The translations under genes and the position numbers were made by a program. Source: Eisenbergiella porci (GTDB lineage Bacteria > Bacillota > Clostridia > Lachnospirales > Lachnospiraceae). Taken from it: a stretch of DNA of 32,731 nucleotides. The stretch covers positions 1 through 32,731 of the forward strand of contig NZ_VUMI01000064.1 in the NCBI RefSeq assembly GCF_009696275.1, read 5' to 3'. Below, piece by piece: positions 13,797 to 22,375 of the stretch; the first letter of the stretch is position 1, and each line of letters starts with the position of its first letter. The notes below the pieces were generated by a model. That model had not been told where the DNA came from, made no database searches, and saw only the letters and a program-made list of their open reading frames with translations.

Positions 13797-15767
13797 TTAT
13801 TTTGCAGGCTTTCCGTCCTCTGTCACCGTTATTTTACGGATTTCCTTCGTCCTGATTTCCCTGCAGATATCATTGATGAAGGTATCCAAAGGCTTCACGC
13901 CCTCATCGCCGGCAAAACGGCTTCTTACGGAAACCGTGCCGTCTTCCTCTTCCTTCTGTCCCACCACAAGCATATAAGGCAGCTTGTCCAGTCTCGCCTG
14001 GCGGATCTTATAACCGATTTTCTCGGAACGGCTGTCCACCGTGCTTAAAATACCGTTATCCTTCAGCGCTGCGTTCACCTTCTTCGCGTATTCCTCATAT
14101 TTTTCAGAAATAGGAAGCACACGCACCTGCTCCGGGCACAGCCAGGTGGGGAACTTGCCTTCGTATTTTTCAATCAGCCAGGCCAGCGTTCTTTCATAGC
14201 AGCCCATGGAGGTTCTGTGGATGATATAAGGACGCTTCTTCTCCCCGTTGGCATCAATATAAGTCATATCAAAACGCTCTGCCAGGAACATATCCAGCTG
14301 GATGGTGATCATGGTATCTTCCTTGCCATACACGTTCTTTGCCTGGATATCCAGCTTCGGTCCGTAGAAGGCCGCTTCGCCGTCTTCTTCCGTAAACTCA
14401 ATGCCGATATGATGGAGAATATCACGCATCATATTCTGCACATAATCCCAGGTTTCCTCGTCGCCCAGATATTTATCCTTATTATTGGGATCCCACTTGG
14501 AAAGACGATAGGTCACATCCTCTTCCAGGCCCAGCGTGGTCAGGCAGTATTTTGCCAGATCCACACAACCGCGGAATTCTTTCTCGATCTGATCCGGCCT
14601 TACGATCAGATGGCCCTCGGAAATGGTGAACTGACGCACACGGGTCAGCCCGTGCATCTCTCCCGAATCCTCATTCCTGAACAATGTGGAAGTCTCTCCG
14701 TAGCGGCAGGGCAGATCACGGTAGGATTTCTGGCTCTGCTTGTATACATAATACTGGAAAGGACAGGTCATGGGGCGGAGGGCGAATACTTCATCCTCCT
14801 TTTCCTCATCTCCCAGCACAAACATGCCTTCCTTATAATGATTCCAGTGGTCGGAAATAATATACAGATCCTTTTTCGCCATCAGAGGAGTCTTGGTCCT
14901 CATATAGCCTCTCTTCTCCTCTTCATCCTCGATCCAGCGCTGCAGCGTCTGAATCATCTTGGCCCCCTTGGGCATCAGAAGCGGAAGTCCCTGTCCGATA
15001 ACGTCAACCGTTGCGAACAGCTCCATATCCCGTCCCAGCTTATTATGGTCACGGTTCTTGATATTATCCAGATATTCCAGATACTCGGCCAGCTCCTCCT
15101 TGGTATTGAAGGCTGTTCCGTAAATTCTCTGAAGCATGGTTCTGTTGGAATCCCCTCTCCAGTAAGCGCCTGAAGAAGAGGTCAGCTTAAAGGCCTTGAT
15201 CCCCTTGGTGCTCATCAGGTGCGGCCCTGCGCACAGATCCGTGAAATCCCCCTGCTTATAAAAGGAAATCTCTGCATCCTCAGGGAGATCCTGGATCAGC
15301 TCCACCTTATAAGGCTCGCCCTTCTCTTCCATAAAAGCAATAGCGTCCTGTCTGGGAAGAGTGAAACGCTCCAGCTTCTCACCCTGCTTGATGATTTTCT
15401 TCATCTCAGCTTCCAGCTTATCCAGATCCTCCCTGGAAAAAGGCTCGTGCTCAAAATCATAATAAAAGCCGGTATCAATACTCGGCCCGATAGCAAGCTT
15501 GGCTTCAGGGAACACATGCTTCATCGCCTGCGCAAGCACATGGGAAGCCGTATGGCGGACCACAGTCAGCCCTTCCTTATCCCTGGCCGTCAGTATCGCC
15601 AGCTCGCAATCCCCATCAAGCACCGTGCGCAGATCCTCCACCTTCCCGTTCACCAGTCCCGCGCAGGCCGCCCTTGCCAGACCCTCGCTGATATCAGCCG
15701 CAATCTCAATAATACTTTTGCTCTCCGCATATTCCTTTACGGAACCGTCTTTTAATGTGATTTTCAT
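13797..15767 (-). CDS. thrS: Threonyl-tRNA synthetase
   Basis: A 656-residue class II synthetase of full length. A TGS domain is followed by the editing domain (HTASHVLAQA near residue 70 and CAGPH near 178, the HxxxH...CxxxH zinc-type site). The catalytic core has MTCPFQYY (zinc-ligand Cys near 333), TSTLFRNEDSGEMHGLTRVR, KLDIQAKN and HRTSMGCYERTLAWLIE. An anticodon-binding domain is at the end. It charges tRNA-Thr and edits mis-acylated serine. It starts two bases after the stop of the small membrane protein gene, so the two are co-transcribed. I found no T-box signature (GGUGGNACCGCG) in the upstream leader. Confidence 0.97.
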   Translation of the reverse strand: MKITLKDGSVKEYAESKSIIEIAADISEGLARAACAGLVNGKVEDLRTVLDGDCELAILTARDKEGLTVVRHTASHVLAQAMKHVFPEAKLAIGPSIDTGFYYDFEHEPFSREDLDKLEAEMKKIIKQGEKLERFTLPRQDAIAFMEEKGEPYKVELIQDLPEDAEISFYKQGDFTDLCAGPHLMSTKGIKAFKLTSSSGAYWRGDSNRTMLQRIYGTAFNTKEELAEYLEYLDNIKNRDHNKLGRDMELFATVDVIGQGLPLLMPKGAKMIQTLQRWIEDEEEKRGYMRTKTPLMAKKDLYIISDHWNHYKEGMFVLGDEEKEDEVFALRPMTCPFQYYVYKQSQKSYRDLPCRYGETSTLFRNEDSGEMHGLTRVRQFTISEGHLIVRPDQIEKEFRGCVDLAKYCLTTLGLEEDVTYRLSKWDPNNKDKYLGDEETWDYVQNMMRDILHHIGIEFTEEDGEAAFYGPKLDIQAKNVYGKEDTMITIQLDMFLAERFDMTYIDANGEKKRPYIIHRTSMGCYERTLAWLIEKYEGKFPTWLCPEQVRVLPISEKYEEYAKKVNAALKDNGILSTVDSRSEKIGYKIRQARLDKLPYMLVVGQKEEEDGTVSVRSRFAGDEGVKPLDTFINDICREIRTKEIRKITVTEDGKPAK

Positions 15768-15769
15768 TT

Positions 15770-16036
15770 TTACGCATTTTCTCCTTTGTTCTCTTTCTCA
15801 TCCTCCCCGGTAATCACATCATTACCGGCAATAATCAGGCCCCTCTTAATCGGCGCCCAGATAAAACCTATGATAACCCCTGCCATCAGAAAAACCGCCA
15901 AAAGCAGAGACATCTCTGTTTTCGTCAGCCCTGAAGGCTCCTTCATCAGCTTCTTCACAGAATCCGCGCCCTCACGCACCGACTCCTTCACCTCAGCCAG
16001 ATTCAAATACTCAGAAATCCCGCTCAAATTACTCAT
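15770..16036 (-). CDS. Small single-pass membrane protein upstream of thrS
   Basis: An 88-residue protein. The soluble N-terminus includes a helical segment (LAEVKESVREGADSVKKLMK), then one transmembrane helix at about 49-68 (LLLAVFLMAGVIIGFIWAPI), then an acidic tail (GEDEKENKGEN). I choose the ATG at 16036 because AAAGGAG lies nine bases upstream. A longer open frame to 16198 is GC-biased leader without coding character. It is translationally close to thrS (two-base gap). The family is not recognised. The helix-plus-anchor layout recalls YtxH/DUF proteins, but I make no functional claim. Confidence 0.7.
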   Translation of the reverse strand: MSNLSGISEYLNLAEVKESVREGADSVKKLMKEPSGLTKTEMSLLLAVFLMAGVIIGFIWAPIKRGLIIAGNDVITGEDEKENKGENA

Positions 16037-16226
16037 ACAAAATCTCCTTTCCCACACAGCCGGCCCCGCACCCGCGCTTTCCCGCGCCGGCACCGTCCGC
16101 CGGCAACTCCACCGGCACCCCGCTGGCAACTCCGCCAACAAAAACAGAACCGCCTCCCGGCGGCCCCTCTCCAATCCCAAGACCGAACGCTCCTGCAACG
16201 AAAAAACAAAACCAATACCTAGCTGT

Positions 16227-16255
16227 ATTGTATGCTACTTCCCCCCGGATGTAAA
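16227..16255 (-). promoter_or_regulatory. Promoter of the membrane protein/thrS operon
   Basis: On the minus strand, TTTACA (16255-16250), 17 bases, TACAAT (16232-16227). This leaves a ~185-base GC-rich leader before the ATG at 16036, containing two similar blocks built on GGAGTTGCC and GGTGCCGG. The rest of the 463-base gap to ftsH (16256-16400) is C-rich on the plus strand and shows nothing recognisable. Confidence 0.65.
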
Positions 16256-16401
16256 GTACTTTTTCCCCACCATGCAACTGTTCACCCCCCTCACATTTAC
16301 CGCCCTCATCCCCTCCCATTCCAACCCCCGTCCGCCTCTCCGGCTTCCCGTCCCCCCTTCATGAAAAGACTCTAAAATTTATGAAATAATGCTATCTTTG
16401 G

Positions 16402-16431
16402 TTGACTTCCGCAAAATCCGGTATATATAAT
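16402..16431 (+). promoter_or_regulatory. Promoter of ftsH
   Basis: TTGACT (16402-16407), 18 bases, TATAAT (16426-16431), about 70 bases before the ATG. Confidence 0.7.
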
Positions 16432-16499
16432 TACTATAAAAGGTAAGAGTAACTAAAGAGAACCGGAACAAGTTACTGAATAAAAAGGAGCGCAAAATT

Positions 16500-18323
16500 A
16501 TGCAAGAAGCCAAATCACCAAAGAAACCACTACTCTACTATTACTGTATTGCCATGCTTGTCCTTCTGGTCCTGAACGCCTTTCTTTTTCCCAGGCTCAT
16601 GTCCGCCCAGGTAGAAGAAGTCGGCTACAACACCTTTCTTGAAATGATGGAAAAGAAAGAAATCGCCCAGGTACAGATTGAAAGCAACCAAATTGTATTT
16701 GCGGACAAAAATTCACCCACCGGTTTTTATAAAACAGGCCCTATGGAAGATCCTTCCCTTGTGGACCGGCTTTATGCATCCGGAGCCACCTTCGGCACGG
16801 AAATTGTAAAACAGCAGTCCTTCCTCGTCACCTTCCTGCTGACCTGGGTTCTGCCCCTCGTTGTAATGATAGCCATCGGCCAGTTCCTGATGCGCAAAAT
16901 CATGAACAGCGGAGGCGGCGTCAATTCCATGTCCTTCGGAAAAAGCAACGCCAAGGTATACGTCCAGTCCGAAACAGGCATTAAATTCGCAGACGTGGCC
17001 GGCGAGGACGAAGCCAAAGAGGTGCTCTCCGAACTGGTAGACTACCTCCATGATCCCAAAAAATATCAGGAAATCGGCGCATCCATGCCCAAAGGCGCCC
17101 TCCTTGTAGGCCCTCCCGGAACCGGAAAAACCCTGCTCGCCAAGGCGGTGGCCGGCGAAGCCAACGTTCCCTTCTTCTCCATTTCAGGCTCTGAATTCGT
17201 GGAAATGTTCGTAGGCGCCGGCGCGGCCAAGGTCAGGGACCTGTTCAAGCAGGCCAACGAAAAAGCCCCCTGTATCGTCTTCATCGATGAAATAGATACC
17301 ATCGGCAAAAAACGTGACGGCGGCGGCTTTTCAGGAAATGACGAACGGGAACAGACTCTGAACCAGCTCCTTACAGAAATGGACGGATTCTCCAGCAACA
17401 ACGGCGTCCTCATCCTGGCCGCTACCAACCGTCCCGAATCCCTGGATCCCGCGCTCCTGCGCCCCGGCCGTTTCGACAGGCGTGTGCCGGTGGAGCTTCC
17501 CGATTTGAACGGCAGGATTGCCATACTGAAGGTTCACGCCCAGAAAGTAAAGCTGGGTGACAATGTAGATTTTGCAGCCATCGCCAGAATGGCCGCAGGC
17601 GCTTCCGGCGCCGAGCTGGCCAACATGGTCAACGAAGCCGCCCTGAGCGCAGTCCGCGCAGGCCGCCGCTTCGTCACCCAGACCGATTTGGAAGAAAGCG
17701 TGGAAGTAGTCATTGCCGGTTACCAGAAAAAAGACCGCATTTTAAGCGACCGGGAAAAAATGATCGTTTCCTATCACGAAATCGGCCACGCCCTCGTTGC
17801 CGCCAGACAGACCAACTCCGCCCCTGTCACCAAAATCACTATTATCCCCAGGACCTCCGGCGCGCTGGGCTACACCATGCAGGTGGATCAGGGCGAACAT
17901 AACCTGCTGAGCAAGGAAGAACTGGAAAATAAAATCGCCACCTTCTGCGGCGGCCGCGCTGCGGAAGAAATCATCTTCAACAGCATCACCACCGGAGCCT
18001 CCAACGACATCGAACAGGCCACCAAGCTGGCCCGCGCCTGCATCACCCGATACGGCATGTCAGAAGATTTCGACATGGTGGCCCTGGAAACCGTCACCAA
18101 CCAATACCTGGGCGGCGACACCTCCCTGGCCTGCTCCGAACATACCGCAGCGGAAATCGACAGGCTCGTCGTAGCCATGGTCAAAAAAGAACACGCCAAG
18201 GCCTGCGACATCCTCCGCAGCAATATAGGCAAACTCCATGAACTGGCCAAGTTCCTCTACGAAAAAGAAACCATCACGGGGGATGAATTCATGGCTATCC
18301 TGGATGGGGATGGAGTGAAATAA
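16500..18323 (+). CDS. ftsH: ATP-dependent zinc metalloprotease FtsH
   Basis: A 607-residue membrane protease. It has two N-terminal transmembrane helices (~12-32 and ~108-128) around a small extracytoplasmic domain. The AAA+ domain carries Walker A GPPGTGKT (~203), Walker B IVFIDEID (~260) and the second region of homology NRPESLDPALLRPGRFDRR (~312). The M41 peptidase has HEIGH (~426) as zinc site. The family unfolds and degrades misfolded membrane proteins and regulatory substrates. The pore-adjacent VGAGAAKVRDLF replaces the common GASRVRDLF, and HEIGH replaces HEAGH; both look conservative. A monocistronic gene with its own promoter; AAAGGAG lies seven bases before the ATG. It is convergent with the broken regulator at 18432. 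Confidence 0.96.
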   Translation: MQEAKSPKKPLLYYYCIAMLVLLVLNAFLFPRLMSAQVEEVGYNTFLEMMEKKEIAQVQIESNQIVFADKNSPTGFYKTGPMEDPSLVDRLYASGATFGTEIVKQQSFLVTFLLTWVLPLVVMIAIGQFLMRKIMNSGGGVNSMSFGKSNAKVYVQSETGIKFADVAGEDEAKEVLSELVDYLHDPKKYQEIGASMPKGALLVGPPGTGKTLLAKAVAGEANVPFFSISGSEFVEMFVGAGAAKVRDLFKQANEKAPCIVFIDEIDTIGKKRDGGGFSGNDEREQTLNQLLTEMDGFSSNNGVLILAATNRPESLDPALLRPGRFDRRVPVELPDLNGRIAILKVHAQKVKLGDNVDFAAIARMAAGASGAELANMVNEAALSAVRAGRRFVTQTDLEESVEVVIAGYQKKDRILSDREKMIVSYHEIGHALVAARQTNSAPVTKITIIPRTSGALGYTMQVDQGEHNLLSKEELENKIATFCGGRAAEEIIFNSITTGASNDIEQATKLARACITRYGMSEDFDMVALETVTNQYLGGDTSLACSEHTAAEIDRLVVAMVKKEHAKACDILRSNIGKLHELAKFLYEKETITGDEFMAILDGDGVK

Positions 18324-18431
18324 TTTTGTTTGTTGGCAGCCCTCCCAGCCCCGCAGCGTCAGCTTAGCGGGCCGTGTCCTGGCTCCCGGGATGAGAAGGC
18401 TCCGGTGGGGGATGGGGAGGGTATTTTTCAT

Positions 18432-18620
18432 TTACCAGTCAGACCGGGCATACAGATATCGGAAATGAATATCCGGCCTCTTTTCCCGAATCAGCTTCAT
18501 TCCTTCCTGTCCGTCGCCGGCGGTCCCCACCACCCGGCAGTTGTACTTTTCCCATTGAATCGTCATTGTAAGTCCCCTTACAATAACTGGTTCATCATCC
18601 ACAATCGCCACCTTGTACAT
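18432..18620 (-). pseudogene. Receiver-domain fragment of a YesN-type response regulator
   Basis: It begins cleanly (MYKVAIVDDEPVIVRGLTMT) with AGGGGGAT before the ATG, and runs through EGMKLIREKRPDI. At that point the frame shifts by one base. The continuation ISDICMPGLTG, containing the phospho-acceptor Asp, is readable only in the next frame (bases ~18470-18440). One extra T in GATATTCATTTCC would explain it. After GLTG the sequence stops altogether, so the rest of the receiver and the AraC-type DNA-binding domain are missing. It is the last gene of the broken sugar locus, facing ftsH. Confidence 0.85.
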
Positions 18621-18749
18621 ACGAATTATCCCCCTGTGTCATGTACTTTCAGTATTTCAGTTACAATGCTGCCGAAGGCTGAACCGAACTGTTTCATTTT
18701 TGCTTTTCCAGAATTCCTCTGGGAAAGGCGAAGCAAAAGCTTTTGCGCA

Positions 18750-19409
18750 TTATCCCTTAATGGCTCCTGCGGTCATACCCTTGATGATGTATTTCTGCAG
18801 GCATACATAAACGATAATCAGCGGAACAACAATCAGGGAAACCGCGGCTGCCATCAGGCCGTAATCCGTACCCTGTCTGCCGAAGATTTCATTCAGCAGT
18901 CTGGTAATTGCCCAGTGCGCAGGGAAACGCAGGAAGAAGGTCTGGGTAAACAGGTCGTTGTAGCTCCAAAGGAAGCTGAAAATGCCAACCGTGGCAAAGG
19001 AGGGCTTTGTCAGCGGCATAATAACCTTGAAAAAAATCTGGTAAGCGTTGCAGCCTTCCATGTAGGCCGCTTCTTCCAGCGCCACTGGAAGCCCCTTAAT
19101 ATAGCCGGAAAGCACCACGATGGCAAAGGCCAGGTTTCCTGCTATCTGCGGCAGCGCGCAGGATAACAGCGCAAGCCAGAGGTTGTTGGTATTAACGATG
19201 CGCCAGCTGGATTCCATACGGAATACGGGAATAATCGTTGCAAATACAGGGAACATCATGGCTGCGATAACCAGGCTGTTCATCAGTCCGCTGCCTTTGA
19301 ATTTATAACGGACCAGCGCATAGGAGGCAAGCCCTGCAAACAGGATAACCACTGCGGCCACCGTGCAGGAAATCAGCAGGCTGTTTCTGTAGGCGGTAAA
19401 AATGCTGAA
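18750..19409 (-). pseudogene. Carbohydrate ABC permease (MalG type), N-terminally truncated
   Basis: About 220 residues are readable from FSIFTAYRNSLLISCTVAA to QKYIIKGMTAGAIKG. They include the EAA loop that docks on the ATPase (EEAAYMEGCNAYQIFFKVIM, then PLTKPSFA) and the remaining transmembrane helices. The first ~60 residues, with the first helix, are absent. The frame simply emerges at ~19409 from within the preceding binding-protein remnant, with no start codon or ribosome site. The product would be the sugar-uptake inner-membrane subunit CUT1-2 if whole. The terminal KG ending is typical of a complete C-terminus. Confidence 0.85.
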
Positions 19410-20050
19410 TTTATGGTAATATACCAGCCTGAAGAAAGTCCGCTGACGATATCTGTGGATTTACGCTCGTTAGCGCCGGGGATAAATGTAACGGTAAAGT
19501 TATCGATATCTTCGGTAGCTTCTGCAATACCGCCAATTTTCCAGGAACCGTCTACATAGAATGCGGACTTGCCGTCGATAAAGCTCTGGAATACTTCAGA
19601 AGCTTCTGCGGTATTGGTATTTTCAGAGAAATAGCCTTTTTCAAATACGTCTTTGATATCTGCCAGTCCTGCTGCCCATGCTTTTCCTGCTGCATCATCC
19701 AGAACTGCCGGAACGGATGCATGTGTGGCCGGTGTGTCATGGTTGTATATATTTCTGCAGGACATGCAGGAATCATTTCATCCTTCATGTTGGATGCATA
19801 GTCCGGATATACGGAACGGATTTCATCAATGGTAACTACCTTGCCGGCCTCTACAAACGGGTTGGAGTCGTTGCCGTTGAAGTAGAACAGTACGTCGGGT
19901 TCTGCACCTGCTTCGAAGTCTGAGATATGATTATCCATTTTCCGCTCACAGATTACATATGCATTGCTGCGCCCTTCATGATACAGGCTGCTTCTTCCTG
20001 CGCTTTCCCTGGCGGCGTAATCCTCCGCCCAGTCCCTTCCCAGATCCACT
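19405..20050 (-). pseudogene. Sugar ABC solute-binding protein remnant (CUT1 type)
   Basis: Two pieces lie in different frames. Around 19990-19755: KMDNHISDFEAGAEPDVLFY, NGNDSNPFVEAGKVV and SVYPDYASNMKDEMIP. Around 19760-19410: IYNHDTPATHASVPAVLDD, DVFEKGYFSENTNTAE, FIDGKSAFYVDGSWKIGG and GLSSGWYIT. Between MIP and IYNHD, family members have many more residues, so a deletion with a frameshift lies near 19755-19770. The signal peptide is missing at the front, where the sequence runs into kinase remnant. The C-terminus is missing at the back, where GWYIT runs into permease sequence at ~19410. These proteins capture oligosaccharides outside the cell. Confidence 0.8.
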
Positions 20051-20054
20051 GTCC

Positions 20055-20549
20055 ATCTATGCTCACATCGTAATCCACAAACCAGGGAATTCCCTCAATG
20101 CTCTGGAATACGCTGTCTTTGTCAACATCCATAACAATAACCGCGTACGGTTCATAGGCGGGCGTCATGATATTCCGGATCAATACAGATGATCCTTCTG
20201 CGTCGCACAGCCTATACCGGTATCTATTTCCTCCGATACCTGAGCCACGATATCACGTGCCTCATTCTCAAACTCCTTGATGCTGCCATAATAATTGCTC
20301 CTGTAGGTAAAATACACATCCTCAGGCCACCCGCATTTCACATATTTCCACCGCCGTATCCATGGATTTTTCGATATTATCCTGCATCTGGACGGAGAAC
20401 CGGTTAGACACGTAATACAGGATGGCCATGGTTAAAATGGCCAGCGGCAGAAGCCAGCACATCAGCATCAGAATGGTCATGCTCCATTTCAGCTGCGCGG
20501 GCTGCCTCTTGTTCCCCGAAAGGCGGTGTGATTTCCATATCTGTTTCAT
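20055..20549 (-). pseudogene. YesM-type sensor histidine kinase, N-terminal remnants
   Basis: It starts well, with GGGGGAG before the ATG at 20549, MKQIWKSHRLSGNKRQ, a transmembrane helix (TILMLMCWLLPLAILTMAIL) and the sensor beginning (SMDTAVEICEM). The frame then breaks. EDVYFTYRSNYYGSIKEFEN to QVSEEIDTG reads in a second frame (~20325-20200), and EPYAVIVMDVDKDSVFQSIE, GIPWFVDYDVSIDGQW in a third (~20185-20060). The remainder of the sensor, HAMP, phosphoacceptor and ATPase domains are gone. Each surviving piece is itself clean, which suggests several small deletions rather than slow decay. Confidence 0.78.
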
Positions 20550-20574
20550 TGTCTCCCCCCTCATGGTAGTATAA

Positions 20575-20607
20575 AGAAAGGAGCCAGTAAACTACCGGCT
20601 CCTTTCT
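20575..20607 (-). terminator. Terminator after the hydrogenase gene
   Basis: A perfect 11-bp stem (20597-20607 with 20575-20585) is followed on the minus strand by TTATAC. The T tract is partly inside the stem (CTTTCTTTAT). It separates the hydrogenase transcript from the kinase remnant. Confidence 0.7.
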
Positions 20608-20718
20608 GAACACTATCGTTCCTGTAAACTCTCACTCCATTTTCGTCTGCCCCGGAGGCATTGCCGGCGTACAGGCCCTGCCGCCCTACGGCAGCCGGTT
20701 CTTGTGCTTCGTCAGCTT

Positions 20719-22176
20719 TTAACGATGCATGGAGAAGGAATCCATATCATAATTTTTCAGATTCTCATGAACGCCTCTGGCGTCTGCCTGTGAAATCAGT
20801 TTATCCCTGTCCTTCTTGGCAGCCATCGCTGCTTTATGGCGGCTGGGTCCTCCGACACATCCTCCTTCACAGATCATGCCTTCAATGAAGTCCTCAGGCA
20901 GCTTGCCCAGCTTGAACAGCATCAGCGCCTTCTTGCATTCCGCAATGCCGCTGCACCTTGCCACCTTGATATCCGTGCTTTCGCCGCTTTCCTTCAGGCA
21001 TTCCACAACAGCATCCGTAACGCCGCCGCCATTACCGAAACGCTTTCCGAATACGCTTGCTTCCTGGCTGGTGTTCTCTTCGGGCTCCAGTTCAACACCC
21101 TTTGCACGCATCATGGCGCGGATTTCACCGAAGGTAAGTACGAAATCCGCATTTCCTTCAATGCTCTTGTCCTGCGCTTCGGATTTCTTGGCAATGCAGG
21201 GCCCGATAAATACGGTAACGGTTTCGGGATCCTTTGCTTTCAGCATTCTGGATACTGCGCACATCGGGGAAACGGTAGTGGAAATGTTTCCAACCAGTTC
21301 CGGGAAATGCTTTTTAATATAATTTACAAATGCAGGACAGCAGGAGGTAGTCATTTTCTTACCTTCCTTAAAGCTCTCCGCCCATTCCTCTGCCTCAAAT
21401 GCAGCGGTCATATCGCCGCCCAGGCCTACTTCAACAAAATCGGCAAATCCCAGCTTCTTCATCGCTGTTCTCCAGCTTGCCATGGTGATGTTCTCACCGA
21501 ACTGGCCTTCGCCGGCAGGTGCCAGCATGGCAACTACCTTTTTGCCTTCACGGATTGCGTTAATTATGTCTACGATACTGGTCTTGGAAGCAATCGCTCC
21601 GAAAGGACAATTATGGATACACTGCCCGCACTGGATACACTTGGATTCGTCGATCTGGCATACGCCGTGCTCATCCATGGTGATTGCACTGACAGGGCAG
21701 CTCTTCATACAGGGCCTCTGGATTTTTACGATAGCAGAATAGGAACATGCCTGCGCACATTTACCGCAGCTCTTACATTTTTCGGGATCGATGTAGGAAC
21801 GATCATTTCCAATGGTAATCGCGCCGAAATTACATGACTGCTTACAGGATTTTGCAAGACAGCCCTGGCAGAGGTCAGTTACCACATAGCCGGAGGAGAT
21901 GGGACATTCCTCACAGGCTGAGTTGATAACCTGTACAATGTTGCTGCTTTCTCTGTTGCCGGGGCACTTGCCCTCAGCCAGCCTTACTCTCTGACGGATG
22001 ATTTCACGTTCCTTGTAAATGCAGCAGCGGAAATGCGCCTCGGGACCGGGAATCATTTCATAGGGAATATTCTCTTTTTTTTCATCCAGCTCACCGGCAA
22101 AGGCCAGCTTGGCAACTTCCGTGAGCACCTCGTGCTTAATCTTTAAGATGGTAGCGTCATCAGATACTATACCCAT
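20719..22176 (-). CDS. Monomeric [FeFe]-hydrogenase-like iron-sulfur protein
   Basis: A 485-residue protein from the ATG at 22176 (MGIVSDDATILKIKHEVLTE); the longer open frame upstream is a terminator hairpin. Several 4Fe-4S cluster motifs come first: CQGCLAKSCKQSC, CKSCGKCAQAC with CMKSC (~135-160) and CIQCGQCIHNC (~182). The H-cluster domain follows with its three motifs, TSCCPAF (~277), GPCIAKKSE (~325) and CEGGCVGGP (~438), so all four cluster cysteines are present. The layout fits the group B hydrogenases common in gut Clostridia. Those are presumed to exchange electrons with ferredoxin, though activity of the group is less proven than for group A. It lies directly downstream of PFOR, a natural electron source. 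It has its own terminator downstream. Confidence 0.87.
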   Translation of the reverse strand: MGIVSDDATILKIKHEVLTEVAKLAFAGELDEKKENIPYEMIPGPEAHFRCCIYKEREIIRQRVRLAEGKCPGNRESSNIVQVINSACEECPISSGYVVTDLCQGCLAKSCKQSCNFGAITIGNDRSYIDPEKCKSCGKCAQACSYSAIVKIQRPCMKSCPVSAITMDEHGVCQIDESKCIQCGQCIHNCPFGAIASKTSIVDIINAIREGKKVVAMLAPAGEGQFGENITMASWRTAMKKLGFADFVEVGLGGDMTAAFEAEEWAESFKEGKKMTTSCCPAFVNYIKKHFPELVGNISTTVSPMCAVSRMLKAKDPETVTVFIGPCIAKKSEAQDKSIEGNADFVLTFGEIRAMMRAKGVELEPEENTSQEASVFGKRFGNGGGVTDAVVECLKESGESTDIKVARCSGIAECKKALMLFKLGKLPEDFIEGMICEGGCVGGPSRHKAAMAAKKDRDKLISQADARGVHENLKNYDMDSFSMHR

Positions 22177-22235
22177 ACTTTTATGTTTATCCTCTTTCCT
22201 GATTGTTAAAAAATTAACTGGTACATTTAAAAACA

Positions 22236-22268
22236 AAGCTGGATTTGAGACAAATCCCAAGCCAGCTT
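22236..22268 (-). terminator. Terminator between PFOR and the hydrogenase gene
   Basis: Nested stem AAGCTGG/CCAGCTT with an inner ATTTG/CAAAT pair; on the minus strand it is followed by TTTGTTTTT. Two more hairpins precede it in the PFOR 3' region: 22349-22373 (AATATACCT/AGGTATATT) and 22317-22334 (GGGAGCC/GGCTCCC). Partial read-through into the hydrogenase is possible, since I see no strong promoter between the terminator and 22176. Confidence 0.7.
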
Positions 22269-22375
22269 ATATTTTTAGCAAAAAGTAAAGTTGTACGGCG
22301 CCTTACCGGGGTGGCCGGGAGCCCTGCGGCTCCCGCCTCGTCCGGCGTAATATACCTTTCACAGAGGTATATTGA

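Noticed and set aside
14217-15173. A 318-codon plus-strand frame inside thrS, and a 333-codon frame inside the hydrogenase gene (20836-21837)
   Set aside because: Both are complementary-strand shadows without start signals or recognisable domains.
16037-16250. T-box riboswitch upstream of thrS
   Set aside because: No GGUGGNACCGCG-type bulge sequence or specifier stem could be found on the minus strand; the GC-rich leader has only imperfect direct repeats.
16029-16319. Glycine-rich 96-codon minus-strand frame in the thrS leader
   Set aside because: Low-complexity GC-driven frame without ribosome site that overlaps the start of the 88-residue gene.
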